Positions 47,218 through 58,089 of a stretch of 64,000 bases of DNA are shown piece after piece. The DNA is from Streptomyces sp. TBY4 (GTDB lineage Bacteria; Actinomycetota; Actinomycetes; Streptomycetales; Streptomycetaceae): positions 354,044 to 418,043 of the forward strand of contig NZ_JANAVF010000007.1 of NCBI RefSeq assembly GCF_024213195.1. The letters run 5' to 3'. The notes beneath the pieces were generated by a model. The model had not been told where the DNA came from. It was given only the letters and a program-made list of their open reading frames with translations, and did not search any database. Both the position numbers and the translations under genes were made by a program. Each line of letters opens with the position of its first letter. The first letter of the stretch is position 1.

Positions 47218-48983
47218 CGCCGGCCCGGTTGGACCGTACGCAGGGCGACCGTGTCCGTGCCGTCGCCCGGGATGTGGCGCGAGGCGTCGGCGGCGGCCAC
47301 CTCGTACGGGATCGGCTGCGGCTCTCCCGGCCGGGGCGCGGGCCGGGGCCCGGGCGCGGGCCTGGGCTCCTCGGCGGCGGGGCCGCCGCCCTTGGGGGCC
47401 CGGCCGAGGCCGCGCCTCTTCTCGCCGGGCAGCGGCGCGTGCAGGACAGCGCCGAGCACCGTGCCGCCGGCCCCGCCGACCAGCTCGCGGATGCGGGAGA
47501 GGTCGGTGCGGCGCACCGCGCCGGGGTTGCAGACGACCAGGACCCCGTCGACGCGGTCGACGAGCGCGAGGGCGTCGGCGTACGAGAGCACGGGCGGGGC
47601 GAGCACCACGACGGTGGAGTTGGGGGAGTCGGCCTCGGAGATCAGCCGGGAGGCCCGCTGCGAGGTCAGCGCGCGGGCCACGTTGCGCACCCGCTCGCCC
47701 GGGATCAGGTCGAAGCTGCCCGACTCCCCGGCGTCCACGAGGAGCTGGCGGCCGTCGGGCCACTCGGTCTCCCCGGGCTGCGCGCCCGGTCCGCCCTGCG
47801 CCTTGCTCCAGCGCGGCCGCCCGGCCGCGTCGGTGGGCAGCTGGCTGGCGAGGACGGGGGTGCGCAGGTCGGCCTCGATGAGGAGCACGTCCTTGCCGGT
47901 CTCGGCGAAGGAGGCCGCCAGGTTCACCGCGACGGCCGCCGCGATCTCGCTGCTGCCGCGCGGGGCGACCACGAGGAGGCGGCGCCGGTCGGCGAAGCGG
48001 GAGTCGTAGGCGAGCCGGAAGGCCACCGAGCGGAACTCCTCGGCCAGCCGGGGGTCCTCCTCTCCGGCGGCGAGCAGCGGCCCGCCGTCGGCCTTGCCCC
48101 GCGGCAGGGAACCGAGGACCGGCGCGCGCAGGGCCCGGGCGACGTCGCCCTCGGAGCGCGGGGCCGGGTCGAAGACGAGGCGCACCCAGGCGCCGAGCAG
48201 GCCGAGGGCGAGACCGACGGCCGCGCCGAGCGCGAGCGACATGGGAAGTCCGGGGCCGTCGGCCCCGTGCGGCGGGACGGCGGAGCTGGTGACCCGGCCC
48301 GGGGTCATGTCCAGGGCCTGGAGCTTGGCGATGTTGCCGTTGAGGGTGTTGATCTTGCTCTGCTGGTCGGTCTTGGCGGAGTACGCGGCGTCCCGCGCGG
48401 GACCGGCCGGCATGCCGGTGATCTGCCTGGACAGCTCTTCGAGCTGCTTGGCGACCGGTTCGCGCTGCTCCTGGTAGCCCTTGACCATCTTGTCGCGGGT
48501 GACGTCGAGGGCCTCCTGCCGCTTGAGCAGGTAGGCCTCGGTCAGTGCGTTGGCGCGCCGGGCGGCCTCGGCGGGGGAGGCGGCGGTGTAGGTGAAGCGC
48601 AGCACCATCGTCTGCGGGGGGTTGGTCACCTGCAGGCCGGCGCGCAGGGCCGCGAAGTCGGTGGCCGAGACCCCGAGCTTCTTCGCGGCCTCGTTGGCTA
48701 TGGAGCTGGAGAGCGCGACCTGCCGCTCCGAGCCGATGTTGATCGCCTTGTCGGGGGCGAGGCTCGGGTTGAAGGGGTCGTCGGTGGGGGCGCGCAGCAC
48801 GATGTCGGCGGTGGCCACGTAGGTGTCCGCCGTGGAGACGCCGAGGTAGACCCCGCCGAGCAGGCCGATGCCCACGCCCGCGCCGATGAGCCGGCGGTAG
48901 CGCAGGAGCTGGCGGAACTGGTCCCGGAGCAGGTCCGGTTCGTCCTCGCCCGGAGCCGCTGCCGGCCGGTTGGTCTCGATCAC
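47214..48983 (-). CDS. Wzz/BY-kinase-like chain-length regulator with degenerate ATP site
   Basis: A 589-residue protein. TM1 at about 32-50, extracytoplasmic helical part 55-245 with coiled coil (155-225), TM2 about 248-270, then a cytosolic P-loop-like domain from 285. That is the chain-length regulator/tyrosine autokinase plan. The ATP motifs are broken: Walker A reads APRGSSEIAA (340-349) with no Lys after Gly, A' reads LLIEADLRTP (Glu for the usual Asp), and the Walker B strand ends VVLAPP, lacking Asp. The C-terminus has one Tyr only and no Tyr cluster. It therefore probably regulates length without kinase activity. Second gene of the leftward operon. Confidence 0.85.
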   Translation of the reverse strand: MIETNRPAAAPGEDEPDLLRDQFRQLLRYRRLIGAGVGIGLLGGVYLGVSTADTYVATADIVLRAPTDDPFNPSLAPDKAINIGSERQVALSSSIANEAAKKLGVSATDFAALRAGLQVTNPPQTMVLRFTYTAASPAEAARRANALTEAYLLKRQEALDVTRDKMVKGYQEQREPVAKQLEELSRQITGMPAGPARDAAYSAKTDQQSKINTLNGNIAKLQALDMTPGRVTSSAVPPHGADGPGLPMSLALGAAVGLALGLLGAWVRLVFDPAPRSEGDVARALRAPVLGSLPRGKADGGPLLAAGEEDPRLAEEFRSVAFRLAYDSRFADRRRLLVVAPRGSSEIAAAVAVNLAASFAETGKDVLLIEADLRTPVLASQLPTDAAGRPRWSKAQGGPGAQPGETEWPDGRQLLVDAGESGSFDLIPGERVRNVARALTSQRASRLISEADSPNSTVVVLAPPVLSYADALALVDRVDGVLVVCNPGAVRRTDLSRIRELVGGAGGTVLGAVLHAPLPGEKRRGLGRAPKGGGPAAEEPRPAPGPRPAPRPGEPQPIPYEVAAADASRHIPGDGTDTVALRTVQPGRR

Positions 48984-50215
48984 GGCCGGGGACCCCCAAG
49001 TGCTTCGTCCATCAGTGCGTCGATGCGGGCGAGGCCCGCCTCACGGCTCAGGTGCGCCGCCACGTGGCGCGGCCCGGCCGCGCCCAGCGCGTCCGCGCCC
49101 GCGGGGTCCTCGGCCAGTGCCCGTACGGCCTTCAGCAGGGCCTCCGGGTTCTCCGGCGGTACGAGCACCCCGGCGCCCGAGCGTTCCACTTCCTGGGCGG
49201 TTCCGCCCCGTGCCGCGACGGAGGCGACGACGGGACGGCCGGCCTGGAAGTACGAGGTCAGCTTGGACGGCACGCTCATGTCCATCACGGCGGCGTGCTG
49301 CGTGACCGCGAGCACGTCCGCCGCGGCGAGGATATCGGGGAACTCGCCGTCGGCGGCAGGGGGGATGATGTCGAGGTTGGGGACGTCGGCCGCCATGTCG
49401 GCGAGGGCGGAGCGCTGGCTGCCGTCACCCATCAGTACGAAACGGACGCTCGGGTCCAGCCGGGCGGCGCCGACGAGGACCTCCAGCCCCTGCTTGAGCC
49501 CCATGTTCCCGGAGTGCAGGACGACGGTCTGGCCGGGGGCCCAGCCGAGGTGGTGGCGGGTCCGGCCGCGAGGGGAGGTGGGCTGTGCCACGTGGGACCA
49601 GTTCGGGACGAGCCGGATCCGCCGGGGGTCCACGCCCATGCCGGTGACCCGGTCGACGAAGGTCTCGTGGATCACGCCGACGAGGGTGGCCCGCTTCAGG
49701 GCGTGGGCCTCGGCCCGCCCGGCGAACGCGGCCGCCTTGTCCCCACCGCTGATTCCGCTCTGCGCGGCGGCGGCGCCCATGAGGTCCTGGACGACCGGGA
49801 CGAAGGGGACCTTCCAGCGCGCCGCGAGGCGCGCGGCCAGCAGGCCGCCGGCCAGGCTCGGCATCTGGGCGAGGACCGCGTCGGGCTTCGGCATCCGGGG
49901 CGGGGCCACGGAGCCGTGCAGCAGGATCGATCCTTCGAACAGGGCCCGGCGGACGGCGGTCTGGCGCGGGGGGACGGTGTGCGCGCGCCGGTGCACGGTG
50001 ACGCCCGCGCGCTGTTCCGTGCGCCGGAGCGCCCCCTTGTACTCCGGCTCGACGGACCAGGCCGGGTAGTGGGGCATGCCCGCCAGGACGTGGGTCTCGT
50101 GGCCGAGGTCGGCCCAGTGCTCCGCGATCTGGGTGGCGTACGGGCCGATGCCCGTGTGCTCCGGGGCGTAATTTGTGGAAACCAACAGTAGGCGCCGGTG
50201 GCCGGATCTCGACAC
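48980..50215 (-). CDS. WcaI-like GT4 glycosyltransferase
   Basis: A 411-residue GT-B enzyme, first of the operon with the Wzz-like and Wzx-like genes. RLLLVSTNYAPEHTGIGPYATQIAEHW resembles WcaI, the putative fucosyltransferase of colanic acid synthesis; the C-terminal half has VVLHSGNMGLKQGLEVLVGAA and PSKLTSYFQAGRPVVASV for nucleotide-sugar binding. With gmd and fcl nearby, GDP-fucose is a plausible donor, but that is inference. GTG at 50215 follows GAGGGGGAC. Overlaps the next gene in a GTGA. Confidence 0.85.
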   Translation of the reverse strand: MSRSGHRRLLLVSTNYAPEHTGIGPYATQIAEHWADLGHETHVLAGMPHYPAWSVEPEYKGALRRTEQRAGVTVHRRAHTVPPRQTAVRRALFEGSILLHGSVAPPRMPKPDAVLAQMPSLAGGLLAARLAARWKVPFVPVVQDLMGAAAAQSGISGGDKAAAFAGRAEAHALKRATLVGVIHETFVDRVTGMGVDPRRIRLVPNWSHVAQPTSPRGRTRHHLGWAPGQTVVLHSGNMGLKQGLEVLVGAARLDPSVRFVLMGDGSQRSALADMAADVPNLDIIPPAADGEFPDILAAADVLAVTQHAAVMDMSVPSKLTSYFQAGRPVVASVAARGGTAQEVERSGAGVLVPPENPEALLKAVRALAEDPAGADALGAAGPRHVAAHLSREAGLARIDALMDEALGGPRP

Positions 50216-50301
50216 TGGACGTCCCCCTCTCCCCAGAATGATGCGCACGTCACCCTATTCGTTCACCGACAACAGGGGGAACGTGCGCGCTATTGTCTGC
50301 T

Positions 50302-50328
50302 AATCCGCCACACCCGTGTGTGCGGATT
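50302..50328 (+). promoter_or_regulatory. Dyad in the leader of the TagD-like gene
   Basis: AATCCGC (50302-50308) and GCGGATT (50322-50328) flank a 13-nt centre and are followed by TGGGGGAT and the GTG at 50343. It may be an operator or a leader hairpin that hides the ribosome-binding site. Confidence 0.4.
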
Positions 50329-50342
50329 CTGGGGGATGACAC

Positions 50343-50831
50343 GTGACGGAGCCGGATATGTCGGAATTTGCCGAGCATGGCGGGAGACCACGCCGAATCG
50401 GCTATGCACCAGGTGCCTACGATCTATTCCATATCGGACACCTCAACATCCTTCGGCATGCCCGGAGTCAGTGCGACTACCTGGTGGCCGGAGTGGTGTC
50501 CGACGAAATGGCGGAGCTCGCCAAGGGGCGCCGCCCGGTGATCCCCCTCGTCGAACGACTGGAGATCGTCCGCAGCGTCCAGTACGTGGATGAGGCTTTT
50601 GTGGAGACCGTTCCGGACAAGGTCGAAACGTGGAAACAAGTCCGTTTCGACGTCATATTCAAGGGCGACGACTGGCGCGGCACTCCCAAGGGCGAGCAGC
50701 TGGAGCGGGACTTCGCCGTGCACGGGGTCGAAGTCGTCTATTTCCCGTACACGGTCCACACCTCCAGCACCCAGCTGCGCCGGGCCCTGGACGTGCTGTC
50801 GGAGCCGACCGCCACCGAACAGCGGGGCTGA
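50343..50831 (+). CDS. TagD-like glycerol-3-phosphate cytidylyltransferase-family protein
   Basis: A 162-residue nucleotidyltransferase. GAYDLFHIGHLNILRHA carries the HxGH signature, GDDWRGTPKGEQL is the conserved GDDW segment, and HTSSTQLRR corresponds to the end motif of TagD. Compared with TagD (about 130 residues) it has a longer N-terminus and C-terminus. Expected chemistry: CTP + sn-glycerol-3-phosphate or another polyol phosphate to the CDP-alcohol. It converges with a CDP-alcohol phosphotransferase gene, so the two could supply and use the same CDP-alcohol. Start GTG 50343 (GGGGGAT upstream). Confidence 0.85.
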   Translation: MTEPDMSEFAEHGGRPRRIGYAPGAYDLFHIGHLNILRHARSQCDYLVAGVVSDEMAELAKGRRPVIPLVERLEIVRSVQYVDEAFVETVPDKVETWKQVRFDVIFKGDDWRGTPKGEQLERDFAVHGVEVVYFPYTVHTSSTQLRRALDVLSEPTATEQRG

Positions 50832-50898
50832 CCGGCCCCTCGGGGAACAGCCCTGCGGCGGGCTCCGGTTCAGGTTCCGGTTCCGACTCCGCTCCCGG

Positions 50899-51645
50899 TC
50901 ACCTCGGTACGGCGCTGAGCTCCCGGAACCACTTCGCGAGGAACGCCACCAGGAACAGCGCGGCCATCACACCCGCCCCGGCGTACGCCCAGCGGAACAC
51001 CCCGCTGCCGCCGAGGAGCAGGAACACCAGGCAGAACACCCCGTAGTCCACGGGCAGCAGCACCACCGCGCGCAGGGTCGACGGTGCGGCGGCCGCACTC
51101 CCCGGCGCCGGCTTCGGCTTGAGCTTCTCCGTCAGCAGCCCCCCGAAGAAGGTCACGACCGCGGCGAGCTGGAAGCCCAGGGGCACCAGCAGCCAGCCGG
51201 CCGACGCGGCCCCGTCCGCCCCGCCGCCGCCGGTCCCGTACTCCCCGGGGAAGCGGTAGAAGGCGATCAGCACGCAGGTGTGCAGAGCGGTGAGCTTCGC
51301 GCAGTCCACGACGTGGTCCAGCCACTCGCCCGCCGCGCTGCCGCCCCCGCGGAGCCGGGCCAGCTGCCCGTCGGCGGAGTCGAAGGCGAAGCCGACGGCG
51401 AGCAGGGCCCAGACCGTGACGCCCAGCCCCCACGAGGGCGGGACCAGGGCGACGGTGGCCGCGCCCGCGAAGCTCAGGGCGGCGCTGATCAGCGTCACCT
51501 GGTTCGGGGTGAGCCCGAGCGCGTACGACCCGGCGGCCAGGTACCGCCCGACGGGCCGGTTGATGAACCGGGAGTAGAGCGACACCCCCTTCGCCGACTT
51601 CTGCGCCCCGCGCAGCTCCCGCAGCGCGGTCCCGACAGTCGCCAT
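50899..51645 (-). CDS. CDP-alcohol phosphatidyltransferase-family membrane protein
   Basis: A 248-residue membrane protein with about six helices and the complete family signature D-xx-DG-xx-AR-x8-G-xxx-D-xxx-D, here DSADGQLARLRG continuing to GEWLDHVVD (residues about 90-115). It transfers a phospho-alcohol from a CDP-alcohol to a second alcohol. The acceptor is unknown; the neighbour TagD-like enzyme suggests the donor. The ATG at 51645 has GAGGGG 8 bp upstream; a GTG 6 bp earlier is possible. Confidence 0.9.
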   Translation of the reverse strand: MATVGTALRELRGAQKSAKGVSLYSRFINRPVGRYLAAGSYALGLTPNQVTLISAALSFAGAATVALVPPSWGLGVTVWALLAVGFAFDSADGQLARLRGGGSAAGEWLDHVVDCAKLTALHTCVLIAFYRFPGEYGTGGGGADGAASAGWLLVPLGFQLAAVVTFFGGLLTEKLKPKPAPGSAAAAPSTLRAVVLLPVDYGVFCLVFLLLGGSGVFRWAYAGAGVMAALFLVAFLAKWFRELSAVPR

Positions 51646-51705
51646 GGGCACAACCCCTCGAGCATCCGTGTGTGCGTGTGTGTGTTCGTGCGTACGAAGG
51701 CCACA

Positions 51706-54096
<2,391 letters not shown>

Positions 54097-54215
54097 TGCC
54101 CGCCTCCACGGCTCTCGGTACCTGCGGGGGTGGGGGAAGTGCGGCCCCGGCGTCCCTGCCGCGGCCCGCCCCCGTCCGGTCCTTCCCACTGTTCTGCCCG
54201 GACTGTCCTGCCTGG

Positions 54216-54236
54216 AACGTGGGCCGTGCCCACGTT
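54216..54236. promoter_or_regulatory. 21-bp inverted repeat between glgX and Ldt
   Basis: AACGTGGGC (54216-54224) and GCCCACGTT (54228-54236) are exact complements around CGT. It lies in the 171-bp divergent gap, 32 bp upstream of the Ldt start codon, and could control either gene. A GGAAC (54214-54218) overlaps it, but no CGTC lies at the right distance for an ECF promoter. Confidence 0.55.
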
Positions 54237-54267
54237 TCCCCCGGAGGGGCCCGGTCGTTGGAGGAAC

Positions 54268-55497
54268 GTGACTTTTCTGACGAGGCGGGCAGGGGCGGGC
54301 TTGGCCGCCGTGGCGGCATGGGCGGGCCTCCTCGGCGGCCTGGCCGGATGCACCGGGGACGGCGGCTCCCCGATCGAGATCCAGCTGCCCGGCAAACCCC
54401 GGTCACCGGACGAGGCGATCAGGATCACCCCCGGGGACAACGCCAAGGGGGTGCCCGCCGAGGGTCCGCTGAGGGTCACCGTGCCGGAGGGCCGGCTGGA
54501 GCGGGTCGTGGTCACCAAGGTGGAGGACGCCCAGGAGGAGAAGGTGCCCGGCACCATCGCCGTCGACGGGCTCAGCTGGAGCCCCGACCCGCAGGCGGGG
54601 CGGCTCGCGCTCGCGGCCAAGTACACCGTGGACGCGGTCGCGCTCGACGGGCACAACCGCCGCCAGGCCCGGCACACCACCTTCACCACCTACGTTCCCG
54701 AGGAGCGGTTCATCGGCTACTTCAAGCCGGAGAACCGCTCGACCGTCGGCACCGGCATGATCATCTCCTTCGGGTTCAGCCGCTCCATCGAACGCCGCGC
54801 CGACGTGGAGCGGGCCATCACGATCACCTCCGACCCGGCGGTGGAAGTGGTGGGCCACTGGTTCGGCGACGAGCGCCTGGACTTCCGGCCCAAGTCGTAC
54901 TGGAAGCCCGGCACCGAGGTCACGGTCAGGCTGAACCTGCGGGACGTCGAGGGCGCCCCCGGCTCCTACGGCATCCAGGACAAGACCCTGCGCTTCACCG
55001 TCGGCCGCTCCCAGATCTCCACCGTGGACGCGGCCGCGCACACCATGGAGGTCCGGCGCGACGGCGAGCTGCTGTCCACCGTGCCGATCACCGCCGGGGC
55101 GCCGAAGAACATGACCTACAACGGCAAGATGGTGGTGATGGAGCTCTTCGACGTCACCCGGATGAACGGGCAGACCGTCGGCTTCGGCGGCGAGTACGAC
55201 ATCCCCGACGTCCCGCACGCCATGCGCCTCACCCGCTCCGGGACCTTCCTGCACGGCAACTACTGGGCCAGCCCCGACACCTTCGGCTCCACCAACGTCA
55301 GCCACGGCTGCATCGGACTGCGCGACAACAAGGGCGGCGGCTCGGACACCCCCGCCGGCTGGTTCTTCGACCGGACCCTGATCGGCGACGTCGTGGAGGT
55401 GGTCAACTCGCAGGACAAGACGGTCGCTCCGGACAACGGGCTGGGCGGCTGGAACATGTCCTGGCCCGCCTGGGTCGCGGGCTCCGCGATCGGCTGA
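54268..55497 (+). CDS. L,D-transpeptidase lipoprotein (Ig-like + YkuD)
   Basis: A 409-residue lipoprotein that forms 3-3 crosslinks in peptidoglycan. Start GTG 54268 with GGAGGAAC just before. Lipobox LAGC at residues 25-28. Two Ig-like domains (about 45-140 and 145-255), then a YkuD catalytic domain with the HGNYW and SHGCIGL motifs that supply His and the nucleophilic Cys. This is the Mycobacterium LdtMt2-type arrangement. It is paralogous to the protein at 58970-60196; both end in QDKTVAPDNGL / KDKTVAPDNGL. Confidence 0.95.
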   Translation: MTFLTRRAGAGLAAVAAWAGLLGGLAGCTGDGGSPIEIQLPGKPRSPDEAIRITPGDNAKGVPAEGPLRVTVPEGRLERVVVTKVEDAQEEKVPGTIAVDGLSWSPDPQAGRLALAAKYTVDAVALDGHNRRQARHTTFTTYVPEERFIGYFKPENRSTVGTGMIISFGFSRSIERRADVERAITITSDPAVEVVGHWFGDERLDFRPKSYWKPGTEVTVRLNLRDVEGAPGSYGIQDKTLRFTVGRSQISTVDAAAHTMEVRRDGELLSTVPITAGAPKNMTYNGKMVVMELFDVTRMNGQTVGFGGEYDIPDVPHAMRLTRSGTFLHGNYWASPDTFGSTNVSHGCIGLRDNKGGGSDTPAGWFFDRTLIGDVVEVVNSQDKTVAPDNGLGGWNMSWPAWVAGSAIG

Positions 55498-55685
55498 CCA
55501 CCCCGGGCCGACCACCCGGGCTGCCCCCCGCCGGCTGCCGTTCCCCGTGCCCGACACCCCAGTCGGGTGATTGTCGTACCGGAATGCCGTAGCGGGGGAG
55601 TGTCGGTCCGCCCGGCTCGCCGGAGCCCGCCGCCAGCCTGTACGGGGCCTGCACGCACGCGGCGTCGGGCAACGGACGGAGCGTC

Positions 55686-57980
55686 ATGTCAGCAAGGAAA
55701 TGGACCCTCGGGCCCCTGGGGCTCGCCCTCGGGGCGGTACTGGCCGCAGGCGCCCCGGCGGCACTGGCGGCGCCGGCCGCGCCGGGCCCCGGCGGACAGC
55801 AGCCGGCCCCCGCCCGGCAGACCGCCGCGGCCCTGCGCGCCCCGCTGCCGGGCGGGCTCGGCCCCTGCCTGGGGTCCCGCTGCCCCAACCCGTTCCCGCC
55901 GATCGAGGTCGGTACCGACCCCAACGGCTACGACGAGGGCATCAACGTCTTCGTCGGCGCCGACTTCCTCGTCCGCGAGCGCGCCGCCGAGGCCGAGGGC
56001 AAGGTCGTCGTCCTCGGCAGCTTCGACCAGAACAAGAACCTGGCGCTGGCCGGCGGCGGCTACAACATCGGCATCGTCGGCGCGGGCTCGCTCGTAAGGC
56101 CCCCGGCCGGATCCGACTTCCTCACCACCGGCGGCAACGTCAACATCGCCGCCCAGCAGCGGCTGATCTCCGACGGCGGCGTCGTCCGCCACGCGGGCAC
56201 GGCCCCCGGGGCCGGCACCGTCACCGGCCCGCTGGAGGCCGACGCGGCCGCGACCGCCCCGTACGCCGACCTGCGCGACCAGCTCACCACGGCCAGCCGC
56301 TGCTACGCCCGGACCGACGGCAGCCCGCGCCCGGCCACGGGCCGCGCCGTCAACCAGGACGGCACCATCGTCTTCACCGGGGACAACACCTCCCCGCTCC
56401 AGGTCTTCAACGTCAACTTCGACCTGGCGGGCCCGACCGGTGGCGCCGTCGGCATCCGCTTCGACCGGATCCCGGCCGGCGCCACCGTCCTGGTCAACGT
56501 CACGGGCGCCGCCCGCACCATCAACACCTACAGCGGCAGCATCGTCGACACCGGGGCGGGCTCCGACCCCTGGAACGGGCTGCGCACCCGGCTGCTGTGG
56601 AATTTCCCCGACGCCACCACCGTCCAGCTGGCCGGCAGCGGGCAGTTCCAGGGCAGCGTGCTCGTCGGCGAGCAGACCTCGCGCACCACCGTCACCCTGC
56701 CCGGCACCAACGGCCGCTTCTTCACCACCGGCGAGCTCGTCCACACCAGCACCGGGGGCGGCGGCCAGGAGATCCACGCGTACCCCTTCGACGGAGACCT
56801 GCCCGACTGCGGGAACACGGTCCCGGTCACGGGCGCCGTCTCCGTCACCAAGCAGGACGGCGCGGGCGCCGCGCTGGCCGGAGCCGTCTACGAACTGTGG
56901 CAGGAGACCAACGGCGTCACCGGACCCCAGTTCACGAGCACCGGCGGGGACACCAAGGTCGCCGACTGCGTCACCCCGGCGAGCGGCATCTGCTCCCGCA
57001 CCGTCCCGCTGGGCACGTACTACTGGCGCGAGACGCAGGCACCCCCCGGCTACGAGATCGCGCCGGACCCCGTCGTCGAACTGACCCTGACCGAGGAGAA
57101 CGCCGCCGCCGGCGTCGGCGGCAGCATGAGCAACGCCAGGATCCCGGGCAGCGCCGACGTGGAGCTGCGCAAGTCCGACGCCGAGGGCGGAGCACTGCTG
57201 CCCGGAGCCGTCTTCGAGCTGTGGCGCGAGGCCAACGACGTTCCGGGCCTGCAGACCGGCCCGACCGGCGCCGACGAGCAGCTCCCCGGCACCTGCACCA
57301 CCGACGCGCAGGGAAGCTGCACGGTCCAGCTCCCGGTCGGTGAGCGGTACTACTGGCGGGAGACCGACGCGCCGGCCGGTTACGACCTGCCCGCGGACCC
57401 GGTCACGCCGTTCGACCTCACCGAGGGCCACGTGACGACGGGCCTCTTGATCGAGGTCACGGACGAGCGGACCGTGGAGCCCGAGTACGAGGGCTCGATC
57501 AAGGTCCTGAAGAAGGACGCGAAGACGAAGAACCCGCTGCGCGGGGCGGTCTTCGAGGTGTGGGAGGAGACCAACGGCACCAGCGGCCTCCAGACGCGCG
57601 GCATCAACCCCGACCGCAGGGCGGCGGACGGCTGCGCGACCGACCGGGCCGGGGTGTGCACCTTCCCGGGCCTGGAGGAGGGCTCGTACTACGTGGTCGA
57701 AACGGCCGTCCCGGAGGGCTACGTCCTGCCGGCCGACCGGGTCACGGGTCCGCTCCAGCTGAACGAGGCGACCCCGGACCACCGCCTGGTCGTCACCCTG
57801 GAGAACAAGCGCGACCCCCACGGCAAGGGCGGCCACGGCGGCAAGGGCAAGGACGGCAAGGGCAAGGACGGCAAGGGCAAGGGAAAGGGCGGTAAGGGCC
57901 AGGGCGGCAAGGGCGGCAAGGGCGGCAAGGGCGGCAAGGGCAAGGCCCCGAAGTCGCCGGCGCCCGGCCGGGCCGGCTAG
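55686..57980 (+). CDS. Secreted choice-of-anchor-A/SpaA-repeat surface protein with Lys-Gly tail
   Basis: A 764-residue exported protein. Signal peptide 1-28 (ends ALAAP). Residues about 70-375 match the choice-of-anchor A/collagen-adhesin-like domain (GYDEGINVFVGADFLV, TNGRFFTTGELVH). Three SpaA/prealbumin-like repeats follow (about 385-485, 490-600, 605-705), each with ELWQETN / ELWREAN / EVWEETN and a YYWRET or YYVVET strand, as in pilin-type proteins that make isopeptide bonds; Lys residues and Glu are in place. There is no LPxTG or membrane anchor at the end. Instead the last 57 residues are Lys/Gly-rich repeats. A polycationic tail could hold the protein to anionic wall polymers (inference). 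Confidence 0.85.
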   Translation: MSARKWTLGPLGLALGAVLAAGAPAALAAPAAPGPGGQQPAPARQTAAALRAPLPGGLGPCLGSRCPNPFPPIEVGTDPNGYDEGINVFVGADFLVRERAAEAEGKVVVLGSFDQNKNLALAGGGYNIGIVGAGSLVRPPAGSDFLTTGGNVNIAAQQRLISDGGVVRHAGTAPGAGTVTGPLEADAAATAPYADLRDQLTTASRCYARTDGSPRPATGRAVNQDGTIVFTGDNTSPLQVFNVNFDLAGPTGGAVGIRFDRIPAGATVLVNVTGAARTINTYSGSIVDTGAGSDPWNGLRTRLLWNFPDATTVQLAGSGQFQGSVLVGEQTSRTTVTLPGTNGRFFTTGELVHTSTGGGGQEIHAYPFDGDLPDCGNTVPVTGAVSVTKQDGAGAALAGAVYELWQETNGVTGPQFTSTGGDTKVADCVTPASGICSRTVPLGTYYWRETQAPPGYEIAPDPVVELTLTEENAAAGVGGSMSNARIPGSADVELRKSDAEGGALLPGAVFELWREANDVPGLQTGPTGADEQLPGTCTTDAQGSCTVQLPVGERYYWRETDAPAGYDLPADPVTPFDLTEGHVTTGLLIEVTDERTVEPEYEGSIKVLKKDAKTKNPLRGAVFEVWEETNGTSGLQTRGINPDRRAADGCATDRAGVCTFPGLEEGSYYVVETAVPEGYVLPADRVTGPLQLNEATPDHRLVVTLENKRDPHGKGGHGGKGKDGKGKDGKGKGKGGKGQGGKGGKGGKGGKGKAPKSPAPGRAG

Positions 57981-57987
57981 CCCGCCC

Positions 57988-58017
57988 GGGTGGGCCGGTG
58001 CCCCGGCCGGCCCACCC
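57988..58017 (+). terminator. Terminator after the surface protein gene
   Basis: GGGTGGGCCGG (57988-57998) and CCGGCCCACCC (58007-58017), exact 11-bp arms, 8-nt loop, 8 bp past the stop. Confidence 0.75.
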
Positions 58018-58089
58018 CGCGCGCCGGGGCCGCGCCCATCCGGTTGGCTCGGAGCCGACGGTCCGGCCGGCGGGCGCGAGGAGATCCGT

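Noticed and set aside
45904..48999. Apparent fusion of a long Arg-rich leader to the flippase
   Set aside because: The leader is the out-of-frame shadow of the Wzz-like gene. The real flippase starts at GTG 47217, which overlaps the Wzz stop.
54214..54237. ECF promoter for the first Ldt gene
   Set aside because: GGAAC is present, but the nearest CGTT is 14 bp away and not CGTC; the spacing and sequence do not fit.
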